From Chitinophagaceae bacterium (GTDB lineage: Bacteria; Bacteroidota; Bacteroidia; Chitinophagales; Chitinophagaceae): a stretch of DNA of 64,000 nucleotides. The position numbers and the translations under genes were made by a program. The stretch lies in contig JALNZE010000006.1 of assembly GCA_023229465.1 (NCBI GenBank), forward strand, positions 62,001-126,000, read 5' to 3'. Positions 35,555-44,076 of the stretch are shown piece after piece; within the stretch, counting starts at the first letter, position 1; each line of letters starts with the position of its first letter. The notes beneath the pieces are model-generated. The model did no database searches and was not told the DNA's origin. It was given only the letters and a program-made list of their open reading frames with translations.

Positions 35555-36772
35555 CTAGTGGTGCGACCACTCAATCTTTTCCATATCCACCCCTTCTTTG
35601 AACATTTCCCAAAGCGGGCTCATTTCTCTTAACTTCAAAACCGTTTCACTTACTGATTTAATCGTGTAATCTATTTGTTCTTCAGTTGTAAAGCGTCCCA
35701 ATCCAAAGCGAAGTGAACTGTGTGCCAGGTCATCACCCAAACCCAATGCCTTTAATACATAACTGGGTTCCAGTGAAGCCGAAGTGCAGGCAGAGCCGGA
35801 TGATAAGGCAATGTTTTTGTTGAAGCCCATCAACAACCCTTCTCCTTCCACATATTTGAAAGAGATATTGGTTACATGGGGCAAACGATGTTCGCGGTTA
35901 CCATTCACGTAGGTTTCTTCAATTTGTGTTAATGCATTTTCCAGTTTGTCGCGCAGTTTACTTAAACGTACTGCATCATCAGCCATTTCCAGTCTTGCCA
36001 ATTCACAGGCTTTACCAAAACCAACAATTCCGGGTACATTCAATGTGCCGCTGCGCATACCCCTTTCATGGCCGCCACCATCCATCTGCGCGGTTACTTT
36101 TACGCGTGGATTTTTACGGCGCACATACAAGGCGCCAATTCCTTTGGGACCGTACATTTTATGCGCGGTAAATGCCATAATATCAATACCGTCTTTATTT
36201 ACATCTACGGGTATTTTACCTACTGCCTGAACGGCATCTGAAAAAAAGAGTATCCCCTGTTTTTTTGCAATGGCACTTATCTCTTTAACCGGCTGAATTA
36301 CACCAATCTCATTATTGGCATACATGATAGCAATCAGGATCGTAGTTGGCTTTATGGCCGCTTCCAGTTCTTTCAGGTCAATCAGGCCATCAGCATTTAC
36401 TTTCAGATAGGTAACCTCCCCTCCTAAATGTTCAATATGCTTACAGGTATCTAAAACAGCTTTGTGTTCTGTTGTACAGGTAATAATATGATTTCCTTTA
36501 CCGGCATACATTTCAAATACACCTTTGATACCCAGGTTATCTCCTTCCGTTGCGCCTGATGTAAAAATGATCTCTTTTGGATCAGCGCCAATTAATTTCG
36601 CTACTTGCTCACGTGCATAATCAACAGCTTCTTCCGCTTCCCAACCAAAAGGATGGTTACGACTGGCCGCATTACCAAAATGCTCAGTAAAATAAGGCAG
36701 CATCGCTTCCAGTACCCTTGGATCCATAGGTGTGGTGGCATTATTATCAAGGTAAATTGGTAATTTCAACAT
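35555..36772 (-). CDS. iscS: Cysteine desulfurase IscS
   Basis: 405 aa from ATG 36772. PLP enzyme that takes sulfur from cysteine. Seen are the start LPIYLDNNATTPMDPRV, CTTEHKAVLD (His stacking on PLP), SDAVQAVGKIPVDV, the PLP Lys in FTAHKMYGPKGIGALYVRR, and the mobile loop SSGSACTSASLEPS with the persulfide Cys. The open frame has an earlier ATG at 36805, but a -7 box lies on that codon, and homologues begin at the LPIYLDNNATT block, so the inner start is preferred. First gene of the isc cluster. Confidence 0.95.
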   Translation of the reverse strand: MLKLPIYLDNNATTPMDPRVLEAMLPYFTEHFGNAASRNHPFGWEAEEAVDYAREQVAKLIGADPKEIIFTSGATEGDNLGIKGVFEMYAGKGNHIITCTTEHKAVLDTCKHIEHLGGEVTYLKVNADGLIDLKELEAAIKPTTILIAIMYANNEIGVIQPVKEISAIAKKQGILFFSDAVQAVGKIPVDVNKDGIDIMAFTAHKMYGPKGIGALYVRRKNPRVKVTAQMDGGGHERGMRSGTLNVPGIVGFGKACELARLEMADDAVRLSKLRDKLENALTQIEETYVNGNREHRLPHVTNISFKYVEGEGLLMGFNKNIALSSGSACTSASLEPSYVLKALGLGDDLAHSSLRFGLGRFTTEEQIDYTIKSVSETVLKLREMSPLWEMFKEGVDMEKIEWSHH

Positions 36773-36804
36773 ATACACTTCAAGTTTATAATCTCTATGA
36801 AACA

Positions 36805-36812
36805 CAAAAGTA
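36805..36812 (-). promoter_or_regulatory. Candidate -7 box for the isc operon
   Basis: TACTTTTG on the minus strand matches TAnnTTTG perfectly and lies 32 bases before ATG 36772. No IscR-like operator was recognised. Confidence 0.45.
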
Positions 36813-36901
36813 TGTCAATAGGTTCTATAAATTTGGGCACCAAAGCCCGTTCGGCGTGATTTTTCCTATTTCGTAAAGGCTTTGGTATAAACTAAAAAAT
36901 C

Positions 36902-37303
36902 ATGTTAAAAATTGAGCATATTGGTATGGCAGTCAAAGATTTTGCATCAGCTATCCCTCTTTTTGAGAAGTTGCTCAATACGCCATGCTATAAGACCGAA
37001 GTTGTTAAATCTGAACAGGTGAACACTGCTTTTTTCAGGCAGGGAGAATCCAAAATTGAGTTACTGGAAAGTACAGACCCCTATGGAGTGATTGCCCGTT
37101 TTATTGAGAAAAAAGGAGAAGGCATCCATCATATTGCTTTTGAAGTGAGCGATATCAGGGCAGAAATGAAACGATTACAGGCCGAAGGTTTTGTGCTACT
37201 GAATGAAGAACCCAAAAAAGGGGCCGACAATAAATGGGTATGTTTTTTACATCCAAAAAATACAAATGGGGTATTGGTTGAGTTATGTGAGGAGATGAAA
37301 TAA
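36902..37303 (+). CDS. mce: Methylmalonyl-CoA epimerase
   Basis: 133 aa VOC-fold protein. It interconverts (2R)- and (2S)-methylmalonyl-CoA in propionate metabolism; the mutase of that pathway also needs B12, like NrdJ here. Metal ligands are recognisable as the His in IEHIGMAVKD (residue 6), the His pair in GIHHIAFEVSD, and Glu near the C-terminus in GVLVELCEE. Length is typical. Monocistronic, divergent from iscS and convergent with rnc. Confidence 0.92.
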   Translation: MLKIEHIGMAVKDFASAIPLFEKLLNTPCYKTEVVKSEQVNTAFFRQGESKIELLESTDPYGVIARFIEKKGEGIHHIAFEVSDIRAEMKRLQAEGFVLLNEEPKKGADNKWVCFLHPKNTNGVLVELCEEMK

Positions 37304-37320
37304 TTGATCACCCATATAAC

Positions 37321-38031
37321 TCATTGCAGGCTGAGTTTTTCTATGGCTACCTGTGCGGCCACCTGGCTGGCATCTTTTTTATTATATCCTTTCCCTTGTG
37401 CCAATAACTGACCATCCAGCATGGCATTGATAGTAAAGAGGCGACGACTGCCTTCCATTTTTTCTTCAGCCAATTCAAAGCTTAATGCCTTTCCATTTTT
37501 ATTGGCCCAACCAATCAGTTTATTTTTCAGGTTGATATCTATTAATTCCAGATCATCTACAAACATGTGAGGAATGACAATCTGTTTAAGTACCCAGTTA
37601 TGGGTTTTGGCATACCCTTTGTCCAGGTATACTGCTCCAACCAATGCTTCCAGTGTATTGCCAAAAATCTGGCTGCCTTTCAGGGCATTGTCGAATTTAT
37701 TGTAGAAAGTAAGTTTGCGAAGGCCCATTTTCAGCGCTATATCGTTCAACTGCTGACGGTTAACCATTTTGCTGCGCATTTCAGTTAAAAAACCTTCCCC
37801 TTTGTATGGATAGCGCTTGAAGAGATAATCGGCAACAATGGCACTCAAAATGGCATCCCCTAAATATTCAAGCCGCTCATTATTTTCATCGGCGGTTTCC
37901 TTTACCGAGCGATGGCTCATGGCCGTTCGATACAACAGAATATTTCCGGACTGGATACCCAGCACGTTTTTCAATTGTTTTTCAAAAGACGAATCGTCAG
38001 ACTTTTTAAAGAGATTTTTGAGAAATTGCAC
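37321..38031 (-). CDS. rnc: Ribonuclease III
   Basis: 236 aa. Double-strand-specific RNase that processes rRNA and structured mRNA. The catalytic signature NERLEYLGDAILSAIVADYLF (NERLEYLGDAILSAI) is near residues 50-70. LEALVGAVYLDKGY holds the second acidic cluster. A C-terminal double-stranded RNA-binding domain follows, ending KGYNKKDASQVAAQVAIEKL. It lies 4 bases downstream of fabF, in the acpP-fabF-rnc order common in Bacteroidota. Confidence 0.95.
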   Translation of the reverse strand: MQFLKNLFKKSDDSSFEKQLKNVLGIQSGNILLYRTAMSHRSVKETADENNERLEYLGDAILSAIVADYLFKRYPYKGEGFLTEMRSKMVNRQQLNDIALKMGLRKLTFYNKFDNALKGSQIFGNTLEALVGAVYLDKGYAKTHNWVLKQIVIPHMFVDDLELIDINLKNKLIGWANKNGKALSFELAEEKMEGSRRLFTINAMLDGQLLAQGKGYNKKDASQVAAQVAIEKLSLQ

Positions 38032-38035
38032 GGAT

Positions 38036-39289
38036 TTAAGCTACGAATTTTTTTACAATCACACAAGCATTATGTCCGCCAAAACCAAAAGTATTACTTA
38101 AGGCTGCCCTTACTACTCTTTTCTGCGGTTTATTAAAAGTGAAATTTAGTTTGGGGTCCAGGGTAGGATCATCGGTAAAGTGATTGATCGTAGGGGGTAC
38201 AATATCATGTATCACACTCTGAATGCAGGCAATAGCTTCAATAACACCTGCGGCGCCTAAACAATGGCCCGTCATGGATTTGGTGGCACTGATATTCAAA
38301 TGATACGCATGCTCACCAAATACTTCTGTAATGGCCTTTGTTTCGGCGCCATCACCCAAAGGCGTTGAAGTTCCGTGGGTATTGATATAATCAATTTCAT
38401 CAGGGCGCATACCGGCATCTTTCAATGCAGCGATCATCACATTGCGCGCCCCCAATCCTTCCGGATGCGGAGCGGTTAAATGGTAGGCATCAGCCGTAGC
38501 GCCACCACCGGCCAATTCACAATATATTTTAGCGCCTCTTTTTATGGCGTGTTCATATTCTTCTAATACTACCACACCCGCGGCTTCACCCATCACAAAA
38601 CCATCACGGTCCTTATCATAAGGCCTGCTGGCTGTTTTGGGATCATCGTTTCTTTCGCTCATGGCTTTCATGGCATTAAAACCACCCACACCTGCGAGGC
38701 TAATAACGGCTTCTGATCCACCACTTAAAATAATATCTGCTTTTCCTAAACGTATATTATCAGCAGCCGTAATCATTCCATTGGTACTGGAAGCACAGGC
38801 ACTAACTACCGCGAAATTGGGACCACGGAAACCATGGCGCATGGATATCTGTCCTGCCGCAATATCCAATATCATTTTGGGAATGAAAAAAGGATTGAAC
38901 CTGGGGGTACCATCCCCCTTGGCAAAGTTGAGCATTTCTTCCTGGAAAGTAATTAACCCACCAATTCCACTGGCGAAGATCACACCGGTACGGTCAACAT
39001 CAACATTGTCTTTGCTGATACCGGCATCTTTCACAGCCATATCACTGGCCACAACGGCCAGCTGCGCAAAGCGGTCTAATTTGCGGGCTTCTTTCCTATC
39101 CATAAATTCGGTAGGATCAAATCCCTTTACTTCACAGGCAAACCGGGTTTTGAATTTAGACGCATCAAACGAAGTGATGGAGTCTGCACCGGAAACACCA
39201 TTCAGCAACCCATTCCAATAATCAGTCAGATTATTCCCGAGTGGCGTAATTGTTCCGATGCCGGTAACAACAACTCTTTTAAACTGCAT
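38036..39289 (-). CDS. fabF: 3-oxoacyl-[acyl-carrier-protein] synthase II
   Basis: 417 aa from ATG 39289. Condenses malonyl-ACP with acyl-ACP in fatty-acid elongation. The catalytic triad is visible: Cys in VVSACASSTNGM, His in NTHGTSTPLGD and His in KSMTGHCLGAAG. The start RVVVTGIGTITPLGNN is canonical. The open frame runs back to 39400, overlapping acpP, but the extra 37 residues are not part of the family and cover an intergenic hairpin, so I reject that start. Middle gene of acpP-fabF-rnc. Confidence 0.95.
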   Translation of the reverse strand: MQFKRVVVTGIGTITPLGNNLTDYWNGLLNGVSGADSITSFDASKFKTRFACEVKGFDPTEFMDRKEARKLDRFAQLAVVASDMAVKDAGISKDNVDVDRTGVIFASGIGGLITFQEEMLNFAKGDGTPRFNPFFIPKMILDIAAGQISMRHGFRGPNFAVVSACASSTNGMITAADNIRLGKADIILSGGSEAVISLAGVGGFNAMKAMSERNDDPKTASRPYDKDRDGFVMGEAAGVVVLEEYEHAIKRGAKIYCELAGGGATADAYHLTAPHPEGLGARNVMIAALKDAGMRPDEIDYINTHGTSTPLGDGAETKAITEVFGEHAYHLNISATKSMTGHCLGAAGVIEAIACIQSVIHDIVPPTINHFTDDPTLDPKLNFTFNKPQKRVVRAALSNTFGFGGHNACVIVKKFVA

Positions 39290-39311
39290 TTCATTACCTG
39301 TTTGAAGTGAT

Positions 39312-39353
39312 AATCCGCCTTCTGTGGCACTAGGCGCCGCAAAAAGGCGGATT
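39312..39353 (-). promoter_or_regulatory. Hairpin between acpP and fabF
   Basis: AATCCGCC (39312-39319) and GGCGGATT (39346-39353) form a perfect 8-base stem around a 26-base loop. It lies in the 91-base gap between the acpP stop and the fabF start and has a T-rich stretch on the minus strand inside the loop only. An attenuator or mRNA-processing site is plausible; a simple terminator is less likely because there is no trailing U-tract. Confidence 0.4.
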
Positions 39354-39380
39354 AAATTATTCCATAGCTGGAGTAATGTC

Positions 39381-39617
39381 TTACTTGGCGTGCTCTTCAA
39401 GGTAAGCTACAGCCTGACCAACGGTTGTGATGGTTTCAGCCTGCTCATCAGGGATGGAGATGTTGAATTCTTTCTCGAATTCCATAATTAATTCAACGGT
39501 ATCCAGTGAATCGGCACCGAGATCGTTAGTAAATGAAGCCTCATTGGTTACTTCAGCTTCATCAACTCCTAACTTGTCAACTATGATTTTCTTTACTCTT
39601 GTAGCGATATCTGACAT
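39381..39617 (-). CDS. acpP: Acyl carrier protein
   Basis: 78 aa, acidic. The phosphopantetheine attachment Ser lies in GADSLDTVELIMEFEKEF (near residue 36). Length and helix pattern are standard. It has a strong promoter and leads the acpP-fabF-rnc operon. Confidence 0.97.
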   Translation of the reverse strand: MSDIATRVKKIIVDKLGVDEAEVTNEASFTNDLGADSLDTVELIMEFEKEFNISIPDEQAETITTVGQAVAYLEEHAK

Positions 39618-39640
39618 TGTAAATGTTTTTGTTACAGCCG

Positions 39641-39669
39641 CAAAAATATACTTTTTGTTAAATAAGCAA
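39641..39669 (-). promoter_or_regulatory. Promoter of acpP-fabF-rnc
   Basis: On the minus strand TTG (39669-39667), an 18-base gap, then TATTTTTG (39648-39641), a perfect -7 match. The ATG follows 23 bases later. Confidence 0.65.
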
Positions 39670-39784
39670 TCTTTTAAGCCACATTTGTTTTTAAGACAAT
39701 ATTCGGTCTTTTCTGCGTGATTGACATTTTTACCCTATTTTTTTTGTAAAATGATCATTATCTTGTACACCTTACCCCCTATCT

Positions 39785-40213
39785 ATGGCCTTAAAAATAA
39801 TAGATCACGGCTCCCGGGATTATCGAAAAATGATTGATCTGCGCTATCAAATACTGCGAAAACCCCTTGGTTTGAGCTTTACAGAGGCTGATTTGGCCGC
39901 AGAAAAAAATGATATCCTGATCGGCTGCTATGATGATGATAAGCTGGAAGCCTGCTGCGTTCTCACCAAAACAGACCCCAAAACGGTTAGATTACGCCAA
40001 ATGGCGGTTGGGGCGGGATTACAGGGAAAGGGCATCGGAAGGGTATTGATGAGTTTTGCCGAAAATATAGCCCGCGACCATGGCTATCGCCGTATTACCA
40101 TGCACGCCCGTAAATCTGTCCTTGGTTTCTACGAAAAAAGTGGCTACAAAGTAACCGGTCATGAGTTCGAAGAAGTAACTATTCCACATCATGTGATGGA
40201 AAAGGAGTTGTAA
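39785..40213 (+). CDS. GNAT-family N-acetyltransferase
   Basis: 142 aa. The acetyl-CoA-binding motif A is RQMAVGAGLQGKGIGRVLM (about residues 77-95), followed by HGYRRITMHARKSVLGFYEKSGY, with the usual motif B Tyr. It acetylates an unknown amine. Monocistronic; its stop is 3 bases from the convergent YcxB-like gene. Confidence 0.88.
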   Translation: MALKIIDHGSRDYRKMIDLRYQILRKPLGLSFTEADLAAEKNDILIGCYDDDKLEACCVLTKTDPKTVRLRQMAVGAGLQGKGIGRVLMSFAENIARDHGYRRITMHARKSVLGFYEKSGYKVTGHEFEEVTIPHHVMEKEL

Positions 40214-40764
40214 TTATTAATTTTTAATTATTTTCCTCCCCAGCATCCCACGCAACTCATGTCTGAACGCTTCACCCATATTCTCCTTGGGGATGAGAAA
40301 GAATGATCTGGCATCAAAATACAGGTGAAAAAAATGAGGACTCTCAAAGAAACGGGTAAAGGTCTGCCATGACCAGTTGGTAAAGCCACGTTCATTTTCC
40401 AGCCTTATCCCCTCCTCAGTAAAGTCTATGATAAATGAATCGCGGAAAGTGGCCGATTTTTTATAAATACTTTGAGGCAGGAAATACCAGAAAGTTGCCA
40501 TCAGCATCAGCCAGACAAAAGACCCCAACAGAAAAGGTTCGGGACGGATTTTTTGGGTATAAAATAATACCGCGGCTATAATAGCGAATACATTCACTAA
40601 AATAATGAGAATTCGTATTTCAATCCGCTGCACAAAATGGTAGCGCAATGCCTGTATCACTTTCTTTTTTTCGTAAGAAAAACTATGCTGCATAGGATAG
40701 TATGAAACGTAAATGTAGAGAAAGAGGGAAACAATTAATAATTAGTCATTAAAAATTAATAATT
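40212..40764. repeat. 17-base AT-rich inverted repeats flanking the YcxB-like gene
   Basis: The sequence at 40212-40228 is the perfect reverse complement of 40748-40764 (ATTAAAAATTAATAATT). The left copy contains the stop codon of the enclosed gene. The copies bracket exactly one gene. AT-richness makes chance matching possible. Confidence 0.4.
40217..40693 (-). CDS. YcxB-like membrane protein of unknown function
   Basis: 158 aa. Two TM segments lie near the N-terminus (IRILIILVNVFAIIAAVLFY and FLLGSFVWLMLMATFWYFLP). A C-terminal soluble domain has the DFTEEGIRLENERGFTNWSWQTFTRFFESPHFFHLYF pattern (quoted parts: DFTEEGIRLENERG, WSWQTFTRF, FHLYF), which matches YcxB-like proteins. The function of that family is unknown. 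Flanked by 17-base inverted repeats. Confidence 0.8.
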   Translation of the reverse strand: MQHSFSYEKKKVIQALRYHFVQRIEIRILIILVNVFAIIAAVLFYTQKIRPEPFLLGSFVWLMLMATFWYFLPQSIYKKSATFRDSFIIDFTEEGIRLENERGFTNWSWQTFTRFFESPHFFHLYFDARSFFLIPKENMGEAFRHELRGMLGRKIIKN

Positions 40765-40790
40765 GATCACTACTGCAAGGGGCTTTGTAG

Positions 40791-41831
40791 TTACTTACTA
40801 TTTGTAAATGAGGTTACTAATTGATCGAGACTGGCTGTTGTAAGCCTTTCTTTTCCTGACGCAATCAAAATTCTATAGCGGAAAGTAGTAGATTGACCTT
40901 TGTGCAGTTTAAAATTAAGTACCTCTTTACCATTTGAAAAAACTTTTTGTCCGAGAGGGTTAGCTGCGAATAATCCATAGTTACGTGCATGCCAATAAGT
41001 AGGATAGCCGGGATTTTGCGGGTGATCGATGATGGCAATGCTGATGGTATCATTGCCTTTTTTCCCAAACAACATACACCAGTTTCCACGGCTTCCCCAT
41101 ACCGCCTCTCCCTCTTTGCCTTCAGCGCTAAGATAGTTTCCGGTTGTGGCAGCGTCTTTGGCAGCCGGAACTTTTGTGATTATTCCGTTTTCGTTTTTGT
41201 ATTCCTTGCTTTGCAGTACAGGTAATTCCAGTTCATGTGCCACACGCAATCCCAACATACCATCTTTTACATCCGGCATGGTTACCTCCTGTTCAGCAGT
41301 AAGATCAGTTTGGCGGTCAATCATCCAAATACCCTTCATCGGCTCACTGAAGACATAGGTTGTTTTCTCTTTCAGTAAACTATTTTTCTGCTGGTTGGTC
41401 CAGTTAGCTGCATATACAAGTAGCCCCTGCCGGCCATTTTTGGTTTGCAGGATTTTTTCTGTGCGTATCCAGCCATATTGCTTTTTCCGCTCCGCGGGAA
41501 TGGCATAAGAATTATTCCAGAAATCAAGCCCGTTCACATTTTCATAATTGAACCATAAACCAATATGGTGCGGATGATCAACAGGATCATTGGGCCTTGT
41601 ATACCAGGGAAAACCCCTTGTAACGGATTCGCCGCCGGGTGAATAAATGGGGTAGAGAAAAGGCTTCTCCATTGTATCTGTATAAATAAATTCAGTAAAT
41701 AATTTACCGCCAATACTGATGCTGATTTTCTGTTTGTCAGTATCCTTTTTCACCAACACTTTCGTTTTCGATTGTGCCATTGCGATGCCGGTAATCAACA
41801 CGGTTAACAGGCCAAGTAATAAATTTTTCAT
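40791..41831 (-). CDS. DUF6807 (PmoA-like) secreted protein
   Basis: 346 aa. A signal peptide (MKNLLLGLLTVLITGIAMAQ) is followed by a beta-sandwich-type protein with KPFLYPIYSPGGESVTRGFP, DHPHHIGLWFNYENVNGLDFW, and a His-rich WHARNYGLFAANPLGQK near the C-terminus. The family is labelled methane-oxygenase PmoA-like in databases by distant similarity only; it is not a membrane methane monooxygenase. Members often lie in carbohydrate loci of Bacteroidota. Here it is downstream of the hexuronate-type transporter, so a periplasmic role on a sugar-acid substrate is plausible. Confidence 0.85.
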   Translation of the reverse strand: MKNLLLGLLTVLITGIAMAQSKTKVLVKKDTDKQKISISIGGKLFTEFIYTDTMEKPFLYPIYSPGGESVTRGFPWYTRPNDPVDHPHHIGLWFNYENVNGLDFWNNSYAIPAERKKQYGWIRTEKILQTKNGRQGLLVYAANWTNQQKNSLLKEKTTYVFSEPMKGIWMIDRQTDLTAEQEVTMPDVKDGMLGLRVAHELELPVLQSKEYKNENGIITKVPAAKDAATTGNYLSAEGKEGEAVWGSRGNWCMLFGKKGNDTISIAIIDHPQNPGYPTYWHARNYGLFAANPLGQKVFSNGKEVLNFKLHKGQSTTFRYRILIASGKERLTTASLDQLVTSFTNSK

Positions 41832-41887
41832 CTAAAAATAATTGTATAAAAAATAAACCGGCAAAGTAATCCCTTCTGCTTTACCAT

Positions 41888-43207
41888 TCAATATTTAACA
41901 TTCACATTCTTCTTCCCTATCAAAAAATGCATCACCACCCAGGCAGTCAGGTATGCAGCCGCGCATACCACAAACATAATGTAATAGGCAGTTTCGATCT
42001 GGTTGATGGCACGGTAATGCACAAATATATTTTTCTGTACCAGAAACGATAATAATATCCCTCCCAATGCACCAAACATACCCCCGATACCAATAACCGA
42101 TGCAGTAGATTTTTTGGGGAACCTATCACTTACCGTAGTATACATATTCGCGCTCCATGCCTGGTGTGCAGCGGCTGCAAGGCCTATAACTCCCACTGTC
42201 AGCCACATATTAATGGATCCTAACACCAGTGCAAACAGGATGGGTAATACAAAAAATGCATACAGGAGCATCGATATTTTCCTGGCTTCGCACACAGCCC
42301 ATCCTTTATGCTGAATTAAATAGAATGGCAACCATCCCCCACCCACACTGCCCAGCGTTGAAACCAGGTACACAACGGCAACGGGCCAGCTCGCAGCAGT
42401 AATTTTAATATGATAGATACTTTCAAAAAAATCGGGTAGCCAGAAAATATAGAACCACCAGATAGGATCGGTTAAAAATTTCCCTATCGCAAAGGCCCAT
42501 GTTTGCCTGAATGTTAATAATTGCAGCCAGGATAAGGCAGGCAGCGAATCATCTCCCACCGTTCCTTTTTCTTCTTCCTGATCACTTTCAATAAAAGCTA
42601 ATTCCGCTACTGATATTTTCTTGTGCTTGCGGGGAACCTCATATAATACAAACCAAAAGATTAACCATACAAAACCCAGCAAACCGGTCAGGATAAAGGC
42701 CCATTGCCATCCCCATTGAACTACAATAAATGGCACAGTTAAGGGGGTTAGTATCGCGCCGATATTTGCACCTGAATTAAAGATACCCGTTGCCAGGGCC
42801 CTTTCTTTTTTGGGAAACCATTCTGCCACTGTTTTAATAGCAGCCGGAAAATTGCCTGCTTCGGTTAACCCTAAGATGCCCCTTACTATCTGAAATCCAG
42901 GCACGGTATTTACCAGTGCCGTGGCTATGCCGGCAAGACTCCATAAAAAAGTTGACAAGCCATACCCGATACGGCTTCCCATCTTATCAATCAAACTCCC
43001 GGCACCCAGCAGGCCTACCGCGTAAAATACTTTAAAAGTGATCTCCACATTCGTATAATCGGCGTCATTCCAACCCAGTTGCTGGGTGAAAGTTGATTTT
43101 AAAAAACTGATCACACTCCGGTCAATATAGTTGATGGTAGTAGCAAAGAAAATTAATGCACAAACCGTCCAGCGGTATTGACTCATTTTGGCTGCTGATA
43201 GTGTCAT
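41888..43207 (-). CDS. MFS transporter, hexuronate (ExuT)-like
   Basis: 439 aa with 12 TM segments. The start TVCALIFFATTINYIDRSVISFL is characteristic of the anion:cation symporter family (ExuT/GarP/UhpC), as are LGLTEAGNFPAAIKTVAEWFPKKERALATGIFNSG (parts: LGLTEAGNFPAAIKTVAEWF, ERALATGIFNSG) in helices 4-5. Likely imports galacturonate, glucuronate or a related sugar acid by proton symport. It sits 3 bases after the KDPG aldolase stop codon, tightly coupled in one operon. Confidence 0.9.
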   Translation of the reverse strand: MTLSAAKMSQYRWTVCALIFFATTINYIDRSVISFLKSTFTQQLGWNDADYTNVEITFKVFYAVGLLGAGSLIDKMGSRIGYGLSTFLWSLAGIATALVNTVPGFQIVRGILGLTEAGNFPAAIKTVAEWFPKKERALATGIFNSGANIGAILTPLTVPFIVVQWGWQWAFILTGLLGFVWLIFWFVLYEVPRKHKKISVAELAFIESDQEEEKGTVGDDSLPALSWLQLLTFRQTWAFAIGKFLTDPIWWFYIFWLPDFFESIYHIKITAASWPVAVVYLVSTLGSVGGGWLPFYLIQHKGWAVCEARKISMLLYAFFVLPILFALVLGSINMWLTVGVIGLAAAAHQAWSANMYTTVSDRFPKKSTASVIGIGGMFGALGGILLSFLVQKNIFVHYRAINQIETAYYIMFVVCAAAYLTAWVVMHFLIGKKNVNVKY

Positions 43208-43210
43208 GAA

Positions 43211-43873
43211 TCAGGATTTGATTGATTGTATAATAGACAGTACCTCTTGGGTAGCGGCCGTAATCTGTGCATAATTTTTTTCGTCGAGTAATGGCCGGGT
43301 AATAAGTTTGCTGCCCATACCCACGGCACAAACACCGGCTTTAAACCATCCGGCAAGATTAGCTTTATCCAACTCCACACCGCCGGTAGGCATGAATAAT
43401 AAACCGGGAAATATTTCTTTGATGGCTGATACGAAACCCGGACCGAGTATATTACCCGGAAATAATTTAATGATGGTGGCACCCAGTGTTTCTGCCCGGA
43501 TAATTTCTGAAGGTGTCATGCAACCCGGCACCCAAAGCATATTGTTTTTGTTGGCCTCAGAAGCAACTTCTTCCACTAAACCCGGACAAATGATATAATC
43601 CGTACCCGCATCAATAAAGATCCTTGCCATCTCCGCATTTTTGATGGTGCCAATACCGAGGTACATGCCTTTGAGTTCGGTATCACAAATTTTACGCATG
43701 TTTTTAAAATTCTGCAAGGCCGCTTCGCCACGGTTGGTATATTCAACCGCTCGGATACCGGCACTATATAAGGCTTTCAGCACTTCAATACTTACGTTGC
43801 TGTCTTTATAAAAGTAAAGCGGCAATAGGCCCTGTTGGGGAATTAACGCAAGCAGAACGTCTTTCTTTTCCAT
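43211..43873 (-). CDS. eda: 2-keto-3-deoxy-6-phosphogluconate / 4-hydroxy-2-oxoglutarate aldolase
   Basis: 220 aa class I aldolase that splits KDPG into pyruvate and glyceraldehyde 3-phosphate. The Schiff-base Lys is in TIIKLFPGNILGPGFV. GIGTIKNAEMARIFIDAGTDYIICPG, quoted here as GIGTIKNAEMARIFIDAG and DYIICPG, and MPTGGVELDKANLAGWFKAGVCAVG (MPTGGVELDKANL) carry the phosphate-binding and hydrophobic core motifs. It is the first gene of the minus arm and partners the KDG kinase on the plus arm: kinase makes KDPG, aldolase cleaves it. Confidence 0.92.
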   Translation of the reverse strand: MEKKDVLLALIPQQGLLPLYFYKDSNVSIEVLKALYSAGIRAVEYTNRGEAALQNFKNMRKICDTELKGMYLGIGTIKNAEMARIFIDAGTDYIICPGLVEEVASEANKNNMLWVPGCMTPSEIIRAETLGATIIKLFPGNILGPGFVSAIKEIFPGLLFMPTGGVELDKANLAGWFKAGVCAVGMGSKLITRPLLDEKNYAQITAATQEVLSIIQSIKS

Positions 43874-43995
43874 ATGGCTTAATTTTCTGTAGTCCTGTTA
43901 TCTGAACCAATTAATATCCTGTTATTTAATTACGCAAACCTTTATGTATTTTCATGCAATGAATCAGACCTGCTTTTATTTCTTGCCAGCAATTA

Positions 43996-44020
43996 GTGCA
44001 ATTGCACGGCAGGAACTTTG
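43996..44020 (+). promoter_or_regulatory. Candidate operator and promoter of the KDG kinase operon
   Basis: GTGCAATTGCAC at 43996-44007 is a perfect 12-base palindrome. A weak -7 box GAACTTTG (44013-44020) lies 5 bases after it, and TTA (43993-43995) immediately before it could be a degenerate -33. The palindrome then fills the spacer, the classical position of a repressor site. It also lies within the shared region of the divergent aldolase operon. No regulator gene is in the locus. Confidence 0.45.
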
Positions 44021-44076
44021 AAGTTAAATAATATAAACACTTTACCACTGAAATATTTATCCTAATACGATTAATC

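Noticed and set aside
38637..39221. 194-aa plus-strand open frame
   Set aside because: Lies wholly antisense inside fabF, whose catalytic motifs are intact; no family match by eye.
39290..39400. N-terminal extension of fabF overlapping acpP
   Set aside because: The 37 extra residues are absent from the family and would run across the intergenic hairpin.
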